From an uncultured Bacillota bacterium (GTDB lineage: Bacteria; Bacillota_I; Bacilli_A; RF39; UBA660), in NCBI GenBank assembly GCA_946617625.1, contig CAMOKF010000010.1, positions 1-35,686 on the forward strand: a DNA stretch of 35,686 bases, read 5' to 3'. The stretch's first letter is position 1, and the number at the start of each line of letters is the position of its first letter. Made by a program: the position numbers and the translations under genes. Of the stretch, positions 24,040 to 32,249 are shown piece after piece. The notes beneath the pieces were generated by a model that did no database searches, was not told the origin of the DNA, and was given only the letters and a program-made list of their open reading frames with translations.

Positions 24040-26133
24040 GTGCTAGGTAGAATTAGTGAGATTATAGATAATACTGTAACCATAAAATTAGCAATAGATA
24101 TTTCATCACAACCTAGTTTAGTAAACTTACATGTTGTTTTTGATGAAGGTGAAGATAAGAAGAAAGTTGTTGGTCAAGTAGTCAATTGTAGTATGACTGT
24201 TATGACTGTAGATATTGTAGGTGAGATAAATAATGGTGTGTTTACTCCTGGATGTAGTAGTAAGCCATCTTTTAAGTCTAAACCTAGAATAGTTAAAATG
24301 GATGAACTAAAACTATTACTTGGAGATACTGAAACAGTTTTTGGTACAACTAATTTTGGTACTAGTAATGTTTATGATGGCTATAAAATTAATGTAAATA
24401 TTAATGATTTCTTTAGTAATCATTTTTCAATATTAGGTAACTCTGGTGCTGGTAAGAGTTGTACAGTTTCATCAATTTTACAAAAGCTTTTCTCTTCTCC
24501 TAAAGCACCAATTTATTCTAATATGTTTTTCTTCGATGCATATGGAGAATATACTAATGCTTTTACAAGATTACATGAAAAAAATCCTAGTGTATGTTAT
24601 AAAGCTCTAACTACTAATGTAGTTGATCCTGATTGTGAAATATTAAGAATACCTATATGGTTATTAGATGTAGATGATTTAGCATTATTATTAGATGTAG
24701 ATTCTCCTTCACAATTACCTATATTAGAGAAAACTTTAAAATTAGTACCTATTCTTACTGGTACTAGTCCTAATGTAGTAAAAAGAAAAAATGATATTAT
24801 AGCAAGAGCTGTACAAGATATCTTACTTAGTGGAGCTGATTCTACTAAGATTAGAGATCAGGTAATTGCTGTTTTGACTAAGTTTAATACAGTTGAATTA
24901 AATTTGGAAAGTCAAATAGTTCAACCTGGATATATTAGATCTTTAAAACAATGTTTATTTATAGATAAAACTGGTAAGATGCAAGAAATGGAACTAGTTG
25001 TTGAATTTATTAGAGGATATATTTCTGATGTTCAAACTGATGTTCCTGAAGAAGAATTAAATAAATTCTATACTTTAAATGATTTAGAGTTAGCAATGGA
25101 TTTTGCTCTTATTAGTGAAGGTATATTGAAGAGTGAAAAAGTATTTGATTATGCTAATGTATTGAGTGTTAGATTACATACTCTATGTACTAGTGAAAAT
25201 AAGGAATACTTTAATTTCCCTTCTTATGTAGATAGAGATCAATATATTGATTATTTAATTACTGATAAAAATACTGGTAGTAGATGTCAAATAGTTAACT
25301 TTAATATTAACTATATTGATGATAGATTAGCTAAAGTAATAACTAAGATATTATCTAGAATGTTATTCTTGAAGAGTTCTACTACTAAACCTAGAGGTAG
25401 TCATGCATATCATATAATTATTGAAGAAGCTCATAGATATGTTCAACATGACTCAGATGTTAAGTTATTAGGATATAATATATTTGAAAGAATTGCTAAA
25501 GAGGGTCGTAAGTATGGTATGTTTATGGCACTTATTACTCAGAGACCTTCAGAGTTGTCAGATACTTGTATTTCTCAATGTATGAACTTTGTTATTCTAA
25601 GAACTATTCATCCTAAGGATTTAGCTTATATTAAAGAAATGGTTCCAAATATTTCTTCTGAAATTGTTTCACAATTGAAGAATTTAAAACCTGGTAACTG
25701 TATTGCTTTTGGTAGTGCTTTTAAAGTACCTATACCAATGTATATAGATTTACCAGATCCTAGACCATTATCTAATAATGTTGATTTAACTAATGTATGG
25801 TATACTGAAAATCCTTATAATACATCTTCAAGAGGTCTAAATGAGAATAATGTAAGTATTGCAAGTGGAGTAGTTCCTACAAATCAATATACTATGCAAG
25901 TACCTGATGCTAATGTATATCAATCAAATAATAATGTTTTTGTTCCAGATATGAATAGTAATGTTGTTTCTGCAGAAAATACTGAGGTACAAAATACTGG
26001 TACATTCTTACCTGGTATAGCTAATACAGGGGTTGTACCAAATAATGGTGTACAGATGGTAGATCAAAACACTACTATTGTCGATCCTAATCAAAGTATG
26101 GGTATAACTGTTGAAACTTCAGTAAATCAATAA
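24040..26133 (+). CDS. HerA-type hexameric ATPase (HAS-barrel plus DUF87)
   Basis: A 697-residue DNA-pumping-type ATPase of the HerA/FtsK superfamily. Residues 1-95 look like the HAS-barrel (LGRISEIIDNTVTIKL). Walker A is GNSGAGKSC (133-141), Walker B IIIEEAHR (about 458), then EGRKYGMFMALITQRPSELS (sensor region about 490-505) and LKNLKPGNCIAFGSAF. In archaea HerA works with the NurA nuclease in end resection; bacterial relatives often pair with nucleases or SIR2-type partners, but none is adjacent here. The last 95 residues are a low-complexity tail rich in Asn, Val and Pro. The start is GTG 24040 after AGAGGTGG; the overlapping ATG at 24038 is followed by a stop after one codon. It lies next to sepF. 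Confidence 0.88.
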   Translation: MLGRISEIIDNTVTIKLAIDISSQPSLVNLHVVFDEGEDKKKVVGQVVNCSMTVMTVDIVGEINNGVFTPGCSSKPSFKSKPRIVKMDELKLLLGDTETVFGTTNFGTSNVYDGYKINVNINDFFSNHFSILGNSGAGKSCTVSSILQKLFSSPKAPIYSNMFFFDAYGEYTNAFTRLHEKNPSVCYKALTTNVVDPDCEILRIPIWLLDVDDLALLLDVDSPSQLPILEKTLKLVPILTGTSPNVVKRKNDIIARAVQDILLSGADSTKIRDQVIAVLTKFNTVELNLESQIVQPGYIRSLKQCLFIDKTGKMQEMELVVEFIRGYISDVQTDVPEEELNKFYTLNDLELAMDFALISEGILKSEKVFDYANVLSVRLHTLCTSENKEYFNFPSYVDRDQYIDYLITDKNTGSRCQIVNFNINYIDDRLAKVITKILSRMLFLKSSTTKPRGSHAYHIIIEEAHRYVQHDSDVKLLGYNIFERIAKEGRKYGMFMALITQRPSELSDTCISQCMNFVILRTIHPKDLAYIKEMVPNISSEIVSQLKNLKPGNCIAFGSAFKVPIPMYIDLPDPRPLSNNVDLTNVWYTENPYNTSSRGLNENNVSIASGVVPTNQYTMQVPDANVYQSNNNVFVPDMNSNVVSAENTEVQNTGTFLPGIANTGVVPNNGVQMVDQNTTIVDPNQSMGITVETSVNQ

Positions 26134-26160
26134 ATTTATCTTTTACTATTTAAAAAAGTA

Positions 26161-26169
26161 TGTTAAAAT
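26161..26169 (+). promoter_or_regulatory. Extended -10 promoter of sepF
   Basis: TGTTAAAAT, 38 bases before the sepF ATG, with GGAGGG as ribosome site. No terminator is visible between the HerA gene and sepF, so read-through is likely too. Confidence 0.5.
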
Positions 26170-26207
26170 GATTACAGATAATATAGATATTAAGATGGAG
26201 GGCATTT

Positions 26208-26660
26208 ATGGATACAGATAAATTAAAAGGATTAAAAAACTTTTTTGGTGGCAATAAAGATGATAATGATTCTGATTCAGCAAAAGATGAAGAATATTAT
26301 AATAAAACAAAAGAAGAATATCATGTAGAGAATGGTATGGCTGGTTCTAAGATGATGTTATTAGAACCTCGTGCTTATTCTGAAAGTCAACAAATAGCTG
26401 ATTATTTGAAAGGTAGAAACTCTGTAGTTGTTAATTTAAAAAGAGTTACTCCTGATGTTGCTAAAAGAATTGTAGACTTTCTATATGGTACTATTTATGC
26501 TATCAATGGAGATATTAAAAAATTAGGTGGCGGTATTTTCTTATGTACTCCAAATAATGTAAATGTCGAAGGAAATATTGCTGATGATCAACCTCCTGCA
26601 AAGAAGGGTTCAAATTCTACTAAAAAAGAAGATAAAGAAGATGAAGATGATTTCTTTTAG
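26208..26660 (+). CDS. sepF: Cell-division protein SepF
   Basis: SepF aligns FtsZ filaments at the division septum and anchors them to the membrane. 150 residues, normal size. The N-terminal helix (DKLKGLKNFFGG) is the membrane or linker part, then an acidic linker. The conserved core from about residue 44 includes LEPRAYSESQQIADYLKGR, VVVNLKRVTPDVAKRIVDF and the glycine-rich YAINGDIKKLGGGIFLCTP, the FtsZ-binding fold. The C-terminus is a charged tail. Clear start after GGAGGG. In many Firmicutes sepF lies just upstream of divIVA and ileS; here ileS is also close by. Confidence 0.93.
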   Translation: MDTDKLKGLKNFFGGNKDDNDSDSAKDEEYYNKTKEEYHVENGMAGSKMMLLEPRAYSESQQIADYLKGRNSVVVNLKRVTPDVAKRIVDFLYGTIYAINGDIKKLGGGIFLCTPNNVNVEGNIADDQPPAKKGSNSTKKEDKEDEDDFF

Positions 26661-26675
26661 AAATTATCTTTTTTT
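26644..26675 (+). terminator. Terminator overlapping the end of sepF
   Basis: AAGATGATTTC (26644-26654), loop TTTTA, GAAATTATCTT (26660-26670, one G-U pair), then T to 26675. It encodes the last residues of SepF and its TAG stop. Confidence 0.82.
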
Positions 26676-26697
26676 ATTTGTTTTTTTTTTAATATTG

Positions 26698-26706
26698 TGT
26701 TATATT
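26698..26706 (+). promoter_or_regulatory. Extended -10 promoter of the Ile T-box transcript
   Basis: TGTTATATT, 12 bases before the first paired region of the T-box leader. Confidence 0.6.
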
Positions 26707-26712
26707 ATTTTT

Positions 26713-26911
26713 CGTAAAGCAAGTGCGAAAGACGGAATATATTGGAATATAAGAGAGCTTGTGGTTAGGTGTGAACAAGTTAGGAAGATATATTTAGATC
26801 ACTTTCAAGTTGCGATTTATGGATAAGATAAATACGGTTACGCGTTATAGTATAGAGTATAAATTAAGGTGGTACCACAGGTTTTTCCTGTCCTTTGGTA
26901 TCACCTTTTTT
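26713..26911 (+). ncRNA. T-box riboswitch, isoleucine (AUC specifier)
   Basis: Classic T-box leader that reads uncharged tRNA-Ile. Stem I base: GAAAG (about 26726-26730) pairs with CTTTC (26802-26806). The internal specifier loop reads TTAGATCA on its 3' side, with specifier AUC at 26798-26800 followed by A. The T-box AAGGTGGTACCACA (26866-26879) has UGGU for pairing with an ACCA tRNA end. The competing terminator pairs GGTGGTACCA (26868-26877) with TGGTATCACC (26896-26905), then six T. Isoleucine identity agrees with ileS in the operon and with tRNA-Ile(GAU) at 5883. The exact 5' end is inferred from the -10 box. Confidence 0.95.
26868..26911 (+). terminator. Regulated terminator of the Ile T-box
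   Basis: 10-bp outer stem (26868-26877 with 26896-26905), an inner CAGG/CCTG helix and a T-run 26906-26911. It is mutually exclusive with the T-box antiterminator, because both use GGTGGTACCA. Confidence 0.92.
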
Positions 26912-26937
26912 ATTTATCTTAAGAATAAGGAGGATTT

Positions 26938-27891
26938 ATGTTTTTACAAATTATTATTTTAGTTATTGGCTTTATTATTTTAATTAAAGGAGCAGATTTA
27001 TTTGTTGATGGTGCTTCTAATATAGCATCTAATTTTAAGGTATCTAAGATGCTGATAGGACTTACTATTGTGGCATTTGGAACAAGTGCTCCAGAATTTG
27101 CTGTTTCTATTAAGTCATTAATATCTAATAATGGTGATATGGTTTTAGGTAATGTTATTGGTAGTAATATTTTAAATATTTTATTAATACTAGGTACTTC
27201 TGCCTTATTTCATTCTCTTAATGTTAAGAATAATACTGTTAAAAAAGAATTACCTATTACTATGTTAATAACTACTTTATTTGCAGTTTTATTATCAGAT
27301 AAGATTTTTGATAAAAATGTAGTAAGTAGTTTTACAAGACAAGATGGTATTATTTTAATGTTATTTTTCTTAGTATTTATTTATTATTTAATTAGTATGA
27401 CTAGAAATAAGATAGATGATGATCAAGATAATAAGGAAACTCTTAGTTTATCTAAGTCATTTATTTATACGGGTATAGGTATTGTTGGAATAGTACTAGG
27501 AAGTAACTTTGTTGTTGAAAGTGCTTCATCTATTGCTTCTATATTAGGAGTAAGTGAGAGAATGATTTCTTTAACAATTGTAGCCTTAGGTACTTCATTA
27601 CCTGAACTTGTTACTAGTGTTACTGCTACTAGAAAAGGTGAATATGATATTGCTATTGGAAATGTAGTAGGAAGTAATATCTTCAATATAGGTATGGTTA
27701 TTGGTGTACCTGTAGCTTTATTTGGGGGCATTCAATCTATTGCATTTAGTTATATAGATTTAGTTGTTATGCTTGCATCAGCATTCTTATTATTTGCATT
27801 TTCTTTTAAAGATTATAAGATTACTAGAAGAGAAGGATTTTTCTTTTTATTAATATTTGTTGTTTATTACAGTTATGTAATATTTATATAG
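26938..27891 (+). CDS. Na+/Ca2+-exchanger-family (CaCA, YrbG-like) membrane protein
   Basis: A 317-residue cation/Ca2+ antiporter with the two inverted alpha repeats of the CaCA family: GLTIVAFGTSAPEFAVS and GNVIGSNILNILLILG in the first half, SLTIVALGTSLPELVTS and GNVVGSNIFNIGMVIG in the second. The GTSxPE acidic residues bind the cation. About ten hydrophobic helices. It exchanges Ca2+ (or another divalent ion) for Na+ or H+ across the cell membrane. The AAGGAGG site is 5-11 bases before the ATG. It is the first gene behind the Ile T-box and is followed 11 bases later by ileS, so its expression should rise when tRNA-Ile is uncharged. Confidence 0.93.
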   Translation: MFLQIIILVIGFIILIKGADLFVDGASNIASNFKVSKMLIGLTIVAFGTSAPEFAVSIKSLISNNGDMVLGNVIGSNILNILLILGTSALFHSLNVKNNTVKKELPITMLITTLFAVLLSDKIFDKNVVSSFTRQDGIILMLFFLVFIYYLISMTRNKIDDDQDNKETLSLSKSFIYTGIGIVGIVLGSNFVVESASSIASILGVSERMISLTIVALGTSLPELVTSVTATRKGEYDIAIGNVVGSNIFNIGMVIGVPVALFGGIQSIAFSYIDLVVMLASAFLLFAFSFKDYKITRREGFFFLLIFVVYYSYVIFI

Positions 27892-27902
27892 GAGGTTAGA
27901 AT

Positions 27903-30900
27903 ATGAAATTTGAAAAATTAGAACAAGGTAGTGTATCTTCTGTTGAAAAGAAGCTTACTGAATATTGGAATAAAATAAATATATTAGAAAAAAGTACAGA
28001 GAATAGAAAAGATGGTCCTAGATTTGTATTTTATGATGGACCTATATATGCAAATGCTAAACCTGGTATTCATCATGTGTTTGCTAAAACTATTAAAGAT
28101 GCATTTTGTAAATTTAAAGTTATGCAAGGTAATTATGTATTAAGAAAGATTGGTCTTGATACACATGGATTACCAATTGAAGTAAATGTAGAAAAGAAAT
28201 TAGGTTTTAAATCTAAGACTGATATTGAAAAATTAGGTGTAGAAAAATTCTGTGAAGCTTGTAAGAATGAAACTGCAACTAATATTGATGAAGTAAAGAC
28301 TGTTACTGATATGATGGGACAATTTATTGATTTTGATGATCCTTATGTAACTTGTGATAATAATTATATTGAGTCTGAATGGTGGATTGTTGATCAATTA
28401 AATAAAAAAGGTTTAATTTATTATGGAAATAAAGTATTACCTTATTGTCCTAGATGTGGTACTGAACTTGCTTCTCATGAAGTTTCTCAAGGATATAAAG
28501 AAGTATCTGTTAATACAGTAATTGTTCCATTTAAATTAGTTGATAGTGATACTTATATATTAGTATGGACTACTACTCCTTGGACTCTTATGGCAAATGT
28601 TGCTTTATGTGTCAATCCTGATTTAGATTATATTAAAGTTGAGAGTATGGGTTATAAATTTATCGTTGCTAAAGAATTGGCTAATTCAGTATTAGGTGAT
28701 GAATATAAAGTACTAGAGTCTTATAAAGGTACAGATTTAGTTGGATTAAAATATGAGCAATTAATTCCTTTTGTTAAGGTAGAAGGAAAAGCTTTTGAAG
28801 TGTTAGCTGATAATTATGTTACTGCTAGTGATGGTACTGGTATTGTACATTTAGCTCCAGCTTATGGTGTTGACGATAATAGAGTATGTACTGAAAATGG
28901 TATTACTTTTGTTAATCCTGTTGGAAAAGATGGATGTTATACTACAGGACCTTGGGAAGGTAGATTAGTAACTGATCCTGAACTTGAAATAGATATTATT
29001 AAGTATTTAAAGAGTGAAGATAAACTATTTAAGAAAGTTAAGATGACTCATGATTATCCTCATTGTTGGAGATGTAAACAACCATTAATCTATTATGCTA
29101 AACCAGCATGGTATGTTAAAAATACTGCATATAAGGATAAGATAATAGAAGAAAATAAAAAAATTAATTGGTATCCTGATTATGTTGGAGAAAAAAGATT
29201 TAATAACTGGCTAGAAAACATGATTGATTGGGGTATTTCTAGAAATAGATATTGGGGATGTCCACTTCCTATTTGGACTTGTGAATGTGGTCATTTTGAA
29301 ACTATTGGTAGTGTAGCAGAATTAAAAGAAAAAGCTATTGAAAAAGTAGCTGATGACTTAGAATTACATAGACCTTATGTAGATAATATTCATATTAAAT
29401 GTCCTGAATGTGGAAAGACTATGGATAGAGTAATAGATGTTATGGATGTTTGGTTTGATAGTGGTGCTATGCCTTATGCTCAATATCATTATCCATTTGA
29501 GAATAAGGAATTATTTGAATCACAATTCCCTGCCGATTTTATAGCTGAAGGTGTTGATCAAACTAGAGGTTGGTTCTATGTTTTACTTGTTTTATCTACT
29601 TTAATTAGTGGTAAGTCAAGCTTTAAGAACGTTGTAGTTAACGATATGATGTTAGATGCTTATGGTAAAAAGATGTCTAAGTCAGTTGGTAATATAATTA
29701 ATCCAGTAGAAATAATGACTGAATATGGAGCAGATACTATAAGATTCTATATGCTATATACATCACCAGTATGGACTCCACTTAGATTTGATGTAGCTGG
29801 TGTTAAGGAAGTTTATTCTAAATATGTATCAACATTTAAAAATGCATATTCATTCTTTGAAATGTATGCTAATGCTGATCACATTGATCCTAGAGAATAT
29901 AATATTCCTGTTAAAGATAGAGAATTAATTGATAGATGGCTAATATCTAAATTAAATAGATTAATTAAGAATGTTACAGAAGCTTTAGAAGAATATGATT
30001 TAAATAAAGCAACTAAATATATTGTTCCATTCTTAAATGATGATTTATCTAACTGGTATATTAGAAGTAATAGAAGAAGATTCTGGGACTCAGAGTTAAC
30101 AGAGAGCAAAAAAGCTGTTTATTTAACTACATATGAAGTACTTGAGGCATTAACTAGATTATGTGCTCCTATAACTCCATTCTTAACAGAAGAAATCTAT
30201 AAGAAGTTAACTGGTAAAGAGTCAGTTCATTTAGCTGATTATCCTAAATATGATAAGAAGTTAATAGATGAAAAAGTTGAAACTAGAATGGATTTAGTTA
30301 GAGATATTTGTTCTTTAGGTAGATATGCTAGAGAAGAAGTAAATATTAAAGTTAGACAACCTATTTCTGAAGTAATTTTACCTTTAAAAGATAAGAAAAT
30401 TATTGGAGACTTATTACCAATAATTAAAGAAGAATTAAATGTTAAAGAAATAGTATTTAAAGAAGATATGAGTGAATACTTAGAATATTCTATTAAACCT
30501 AACTTTAAGGAATTAGGTAAAGTTTTAGGACCAAAGATTAAGACTCTACAAGAAGTATTAAATAACTTCACAAAGAAAGAAATTGAAAAAGTTCAATCTG
30601 GTGAAATAGTAGTTAATTTAGATGGTGAAGACTTTACTTTAACTAAAGATATGGTAATTATTACATTAAAACAAAAAGAAGGTTTTGCAGCTACTACAAA
30701 TGATAAAACTTGTGTAGTATTAGAAACAACATTAACTGATGATTTAATACTTGAAGGATTAGCTCGTGAATTTGTTAGAACTGTTCAAGCTTTAAGAAAA
30801 GATGCTGATTTTGTTATAACTGATCATATTAAAGTTTATTATAATGGTACTCCTAAAGTAAAAGAAATGATGAAGAAATACTATGATTATGTTATGGGTG

Positions 30901-30998
30901 AAGTATTAGGTGATGAATTAGTTGAAATAAATGATGAATTCACTGATGAATTAAATGACGAAAAAGTAACTATACGAGTAGAGAAAATAAATAAATAA
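27903..30998 (+). CDS. ileS: Isoleucyl-tRNA synthetase, type 2 (eukaryote-like)
   Basis: Charges tRNA-Ile; class I, 1031 residues. The signature region is GPIYANAKPGIHH, so the HIGH motif reads GIHH (residues 55-58). The second signature is KMSKS (590-594). The editing domain includes VWTTTPWTLMAN. Zinc-type Cys pairs are CPRCG (about 182) and CPECG (about 500). The pattern THGLPIEVNVEKKLG after the HIGH region, together with the long C-terminal domain, is typical of type-2 (IleRS2) enzymes, not the type-1 form common in Firmicutes. Start ATG 27903 after GGAGG. Controlled by the T-box at 26713-26911. Confidence 0.95.
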   Translation: MKFEKLEQGSVSSVEKKLTEYWNKINILEKSTENRKDGPRFVFYDGPIYANAKPGIHHVFAKTIKDAFCKFKVMQGNYVLRKIGLDTHGLPIEVNVEKKLGFKSKTDIEKLGVEKFCEACKNETATNIDEVKTVTDMMGQFIDFDDPYVTCDNNYIESEWWIVDQLNKKGLIYYGNKVLPYCPRCGTELASHEVSQGYKEVSVNTVIVPFKLVDSDTYILVWTTTPWTLMANVALCVNPDLDYIKVESMGYKFIVAKELANSVLGDEYKVLESYKGTDLVGLKYEQLIPFVKVEGKAFEVLADNYVTASDGTGIVHLAPAYGVDDNRVCTENGITFVNPVGKDGCYTTGPWEGRLVTDPELEIDIIKYLKSEDKLFKKVKMTHDYPHCWRCKQPLIYYAKPAWYVKNTAYKDKIIEENKKINWYPDYVGEKRFNNWLENMIDWGISRNRYWGCPLPIWTCECGHFETIGSVAELKEKAIEKVADDLELHRPYVDNIHIKCPECGKTMDRVIDVMDVWFDSGAMPYAQYHYPFENKELFESQFPADFIAEGVDQTRGWFYVLLVLSTLISGKSSFKNVVVNDMMLDAYGKKMSKSVGNIINPVEIMTEYGADTIRFYMLYTSPVWTPLRFDVAGVKEVYSKYVSTFKNAYSFFEMYANADHIDPREYNIPVKDRELIDRWLISKLNRLIKNVTEALEEYDLNKATKYIVPFLNDDLSNWYIRSNRRRFWDSELTESKKAVYLTTYEVLEALTRLCAPITPFLTEEIYKKLTGKESVHLADYPKYDKKLIDEKVETRMDLVRDICSLGRYAREEVNIKVRQPISEVILPLKDKKIIGDLLPIIKEELNVKEIVFKEDMSEYLEYSIKPNFKELGKVLGPKIKTLQEVLNNFTKKEIEKVQSGEIVVNLDGEDFTLTKDMVIITLKQKEGFAATTNDKTCVVLETTLTDDLILEGLAREFVRTVQALRKDADFVITDHIKVYYNGTPKVKEMMKKYYDYVMGEVLGDELVEINDEFTDELNDEKVTIRVEKINK

Positions 30999-31019
30999 GA
31001 GACATCTTGTCTCTTTTTT
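30997..31019 (+). terminator. Terminator of the T-box/ileS operon
   Basis: AAGAGAC (30997-31003), loop ATCTT, GTCTCTT (31009-31015), T-run to 31019. The stem starts within the ileS TAA stop. Confidence 0.88.
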
Positions 31020-31033
31020 CTTTTATATAAATT

Positions 31034-31042
31034 TGTTATAAT
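31034..31042 (+). promoter_or_regulatory. Extended -10 promoter of the 31065-33497 operon
   Basis: TGTTATAAT, 22 bases before the ATG at 31065, with GAGAGGA as ribosome site. Confidence 0.7.
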
Positions 31043-31064
31043 TTTAATAGAGAGGATTGATATT

Positions 31065-31487
31065 ATGAAATATAAGGATGAAGAATTTATAAAAGCTAGA
31101 AATAAGTTTTTAATTGGTTTTTTTGTTATAGGAATTTTTGTTATAGTTTTATTAATTGTTATAGGAAGAAGATTTTCTACTTCGGGTACTATTAAATCTA
31201 GAATGGATAATAAAGATACATTTATTATTTATATTGAAAAAGATGATTGTAGTAATTGCAACAAAGTTAAGGATTTATTAGATAAAAATAATATTACTTA
31301 TATGAATTATTATGAAAATGATAGTTCTTTAAGAAGCTTTTTAGATAAGTATGATTTTAATTTAAGTAGTGATATCTCTCCGGCAATTATTTATATTAAA
31401 AAAGGAAAATTATATTCTAATATGGTTAATATTAGAGATATAGAAGAATTAGAATTATTTTTAAGAAATTATAAGATAGTTAAGTAG
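31065..31487 (+). CDS. Membrane-anchored thioredoxin-like protein
   Basis: 140 residues. A single transmembrane helix (about 15-34, FLIGFFVIGIFVIVLLIVIG) places the C-terminal domain outside the cell by the charge rule. The domain is thioredoxin/bacteriocin-transport-accessory-like: YIEKDDCSNC with redox pair Cys 62 and Cys 65, and SPAIIYIKKGK with the cis-Pro typical of the fold. It probably reduces or exchanges disulfides on outside proteins, but the partner is unknown. First gene of an operon with a FabG-like reductase (11-base gap) and a PLP enzyme (12-base gap). Confidence 0.8.
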   Translation: MKYKDEEFIKARNKFLIGFFVIGIFVIVLLIVIGRRFSTSGTIKSRMDNKDTFIIYIEKDDCSNCNKVKDLLDKNNITYMNYYENDSSLRSFLDKYDFNLSSDISPAIIYIKKGKLYSNMVNIRDIEELELFLRNYKIVK

Positions 31488-31497
31488 GTGATTTTAT

Positions 31498-32238
31498 ATG
31501 AGTAAAGTAGCTTTAGTAACTGGTGGAAATAGAGGTATAGGTAAAGCCATTATAGAAGAATTTGCTAAGTCTGGACTAGATGTAGTTATTAATTATTGTC
31601 ATCATGAGGATGAAGCTTTAGAATTACAAAAGTATATATCAGAAAAATATAATGTATCAGTTATGGTATGTAAATGCGATATATCAAAAGAAGAAGAAGT
31701 AGAAGAGATGATTAATGATATATGTGATGCTTTTGGAGGAATAGATATATTAGTTAATAATGCTTCTATTTGTAAAGATAATTTATTCTTAGAAAAAAGA
31801 GTAAAGGATTTTAAAAGAATATTAGAAGTTAATGTTATTGGTACTTATTTAGTTAGTAAATATGTAGCTAAAGTAATGTTAGAGAATAAAAGTGGTAAGA
31901 TTATTAATATTAGTAGTACTAATGCTATTGATACTTTCTATCCTGAAAGTTGTGATTATGATGCTTCTAAAGCAGGTATTATTTCTCTTACTCATAATAT
32001 GGCACGTGAATTTTCTCCTTACATTAATGTAAATTGTGTATGCCCTGGATGGACTAAAACTGATATGAATAAAGATTTGACTTTAGAGCAGATAGAAGAA
32101 TATAATAAGAAAATATTAATTGGTAGATTTGCTGAAGCAAAAGAAATAGCTAATGTTGTTGTTTTTTTAGCTAGTAACAAAGCAAGTTATGTCAATGATT
32201 CTATTATTAGAGTTGATGGCGGTAAATTTAATGAATAA
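31498..32238 (+). CDS. SDR-family oxidoreductase, FabG-like
   Basis: A classical short-chain dehydrogenase/reductase, 246 residues. NAD(P) site TGGNRGIG (8-15), NNAS (87-90), the catalytic set Ser 140, Tyr 154 and Lys 158 (YDASK), and CPGWTKTDM after the active site. Closest in type to 3-oxoacyl-ACP reductase (FabG), but there are no other fatty-acid genes beside it and the catalytic loop contains an unusual TFYPESCD stretch, so another carbonyl substrate is possible. Start ATG 31498, preceded by GTAGGTGA. Confidence 0.88.
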   Translation: MSKVALVTGGNRGIGKAIIEEFAKSGLDVVINYCHHEDEALELQKYISEKYNVSVMVCKCDISKEEEVEEMINDICDAFGGIDILVNNASICKDNLFLEKRVKDFKRILEVNVIGTYLVSKYVAKVMLENKSGKIINISSTNAIDTFYPESCDYDASKAGIISLTHNMAREFSPYINVNCVCPGWTKTDMNKDLTLEQIEEYNKKILIGRFAEAKEIANVVVFLASNKASYVNDSIIRVDGGKFNE

Positions 32239-32249
32239 GGAGTTTTATA

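Noticed and set aside
24040-26660. HerA-based antiphage defence island
   Set aside because: No nuclease, SIR2, toxin or mobile-element gene is adjacent; the neighbours are a lipoprotein and sepF.
26563-26826. Rightward 87-codon ORF from within sepF into the T-box leader
   Set aside because: It is the shadow of sepF and runs through the sepF terminator and the structured T-box RNA.
27465-27731. Leftward ORF inside the exchanger gene, and similar leftward ORFs at 7044, 12087, 13374, 17728, 22397, 29879 and 30239
   Set aside because: All are antisense shadows of well-supported genes, with no ribosome sites and no recognisable domains.
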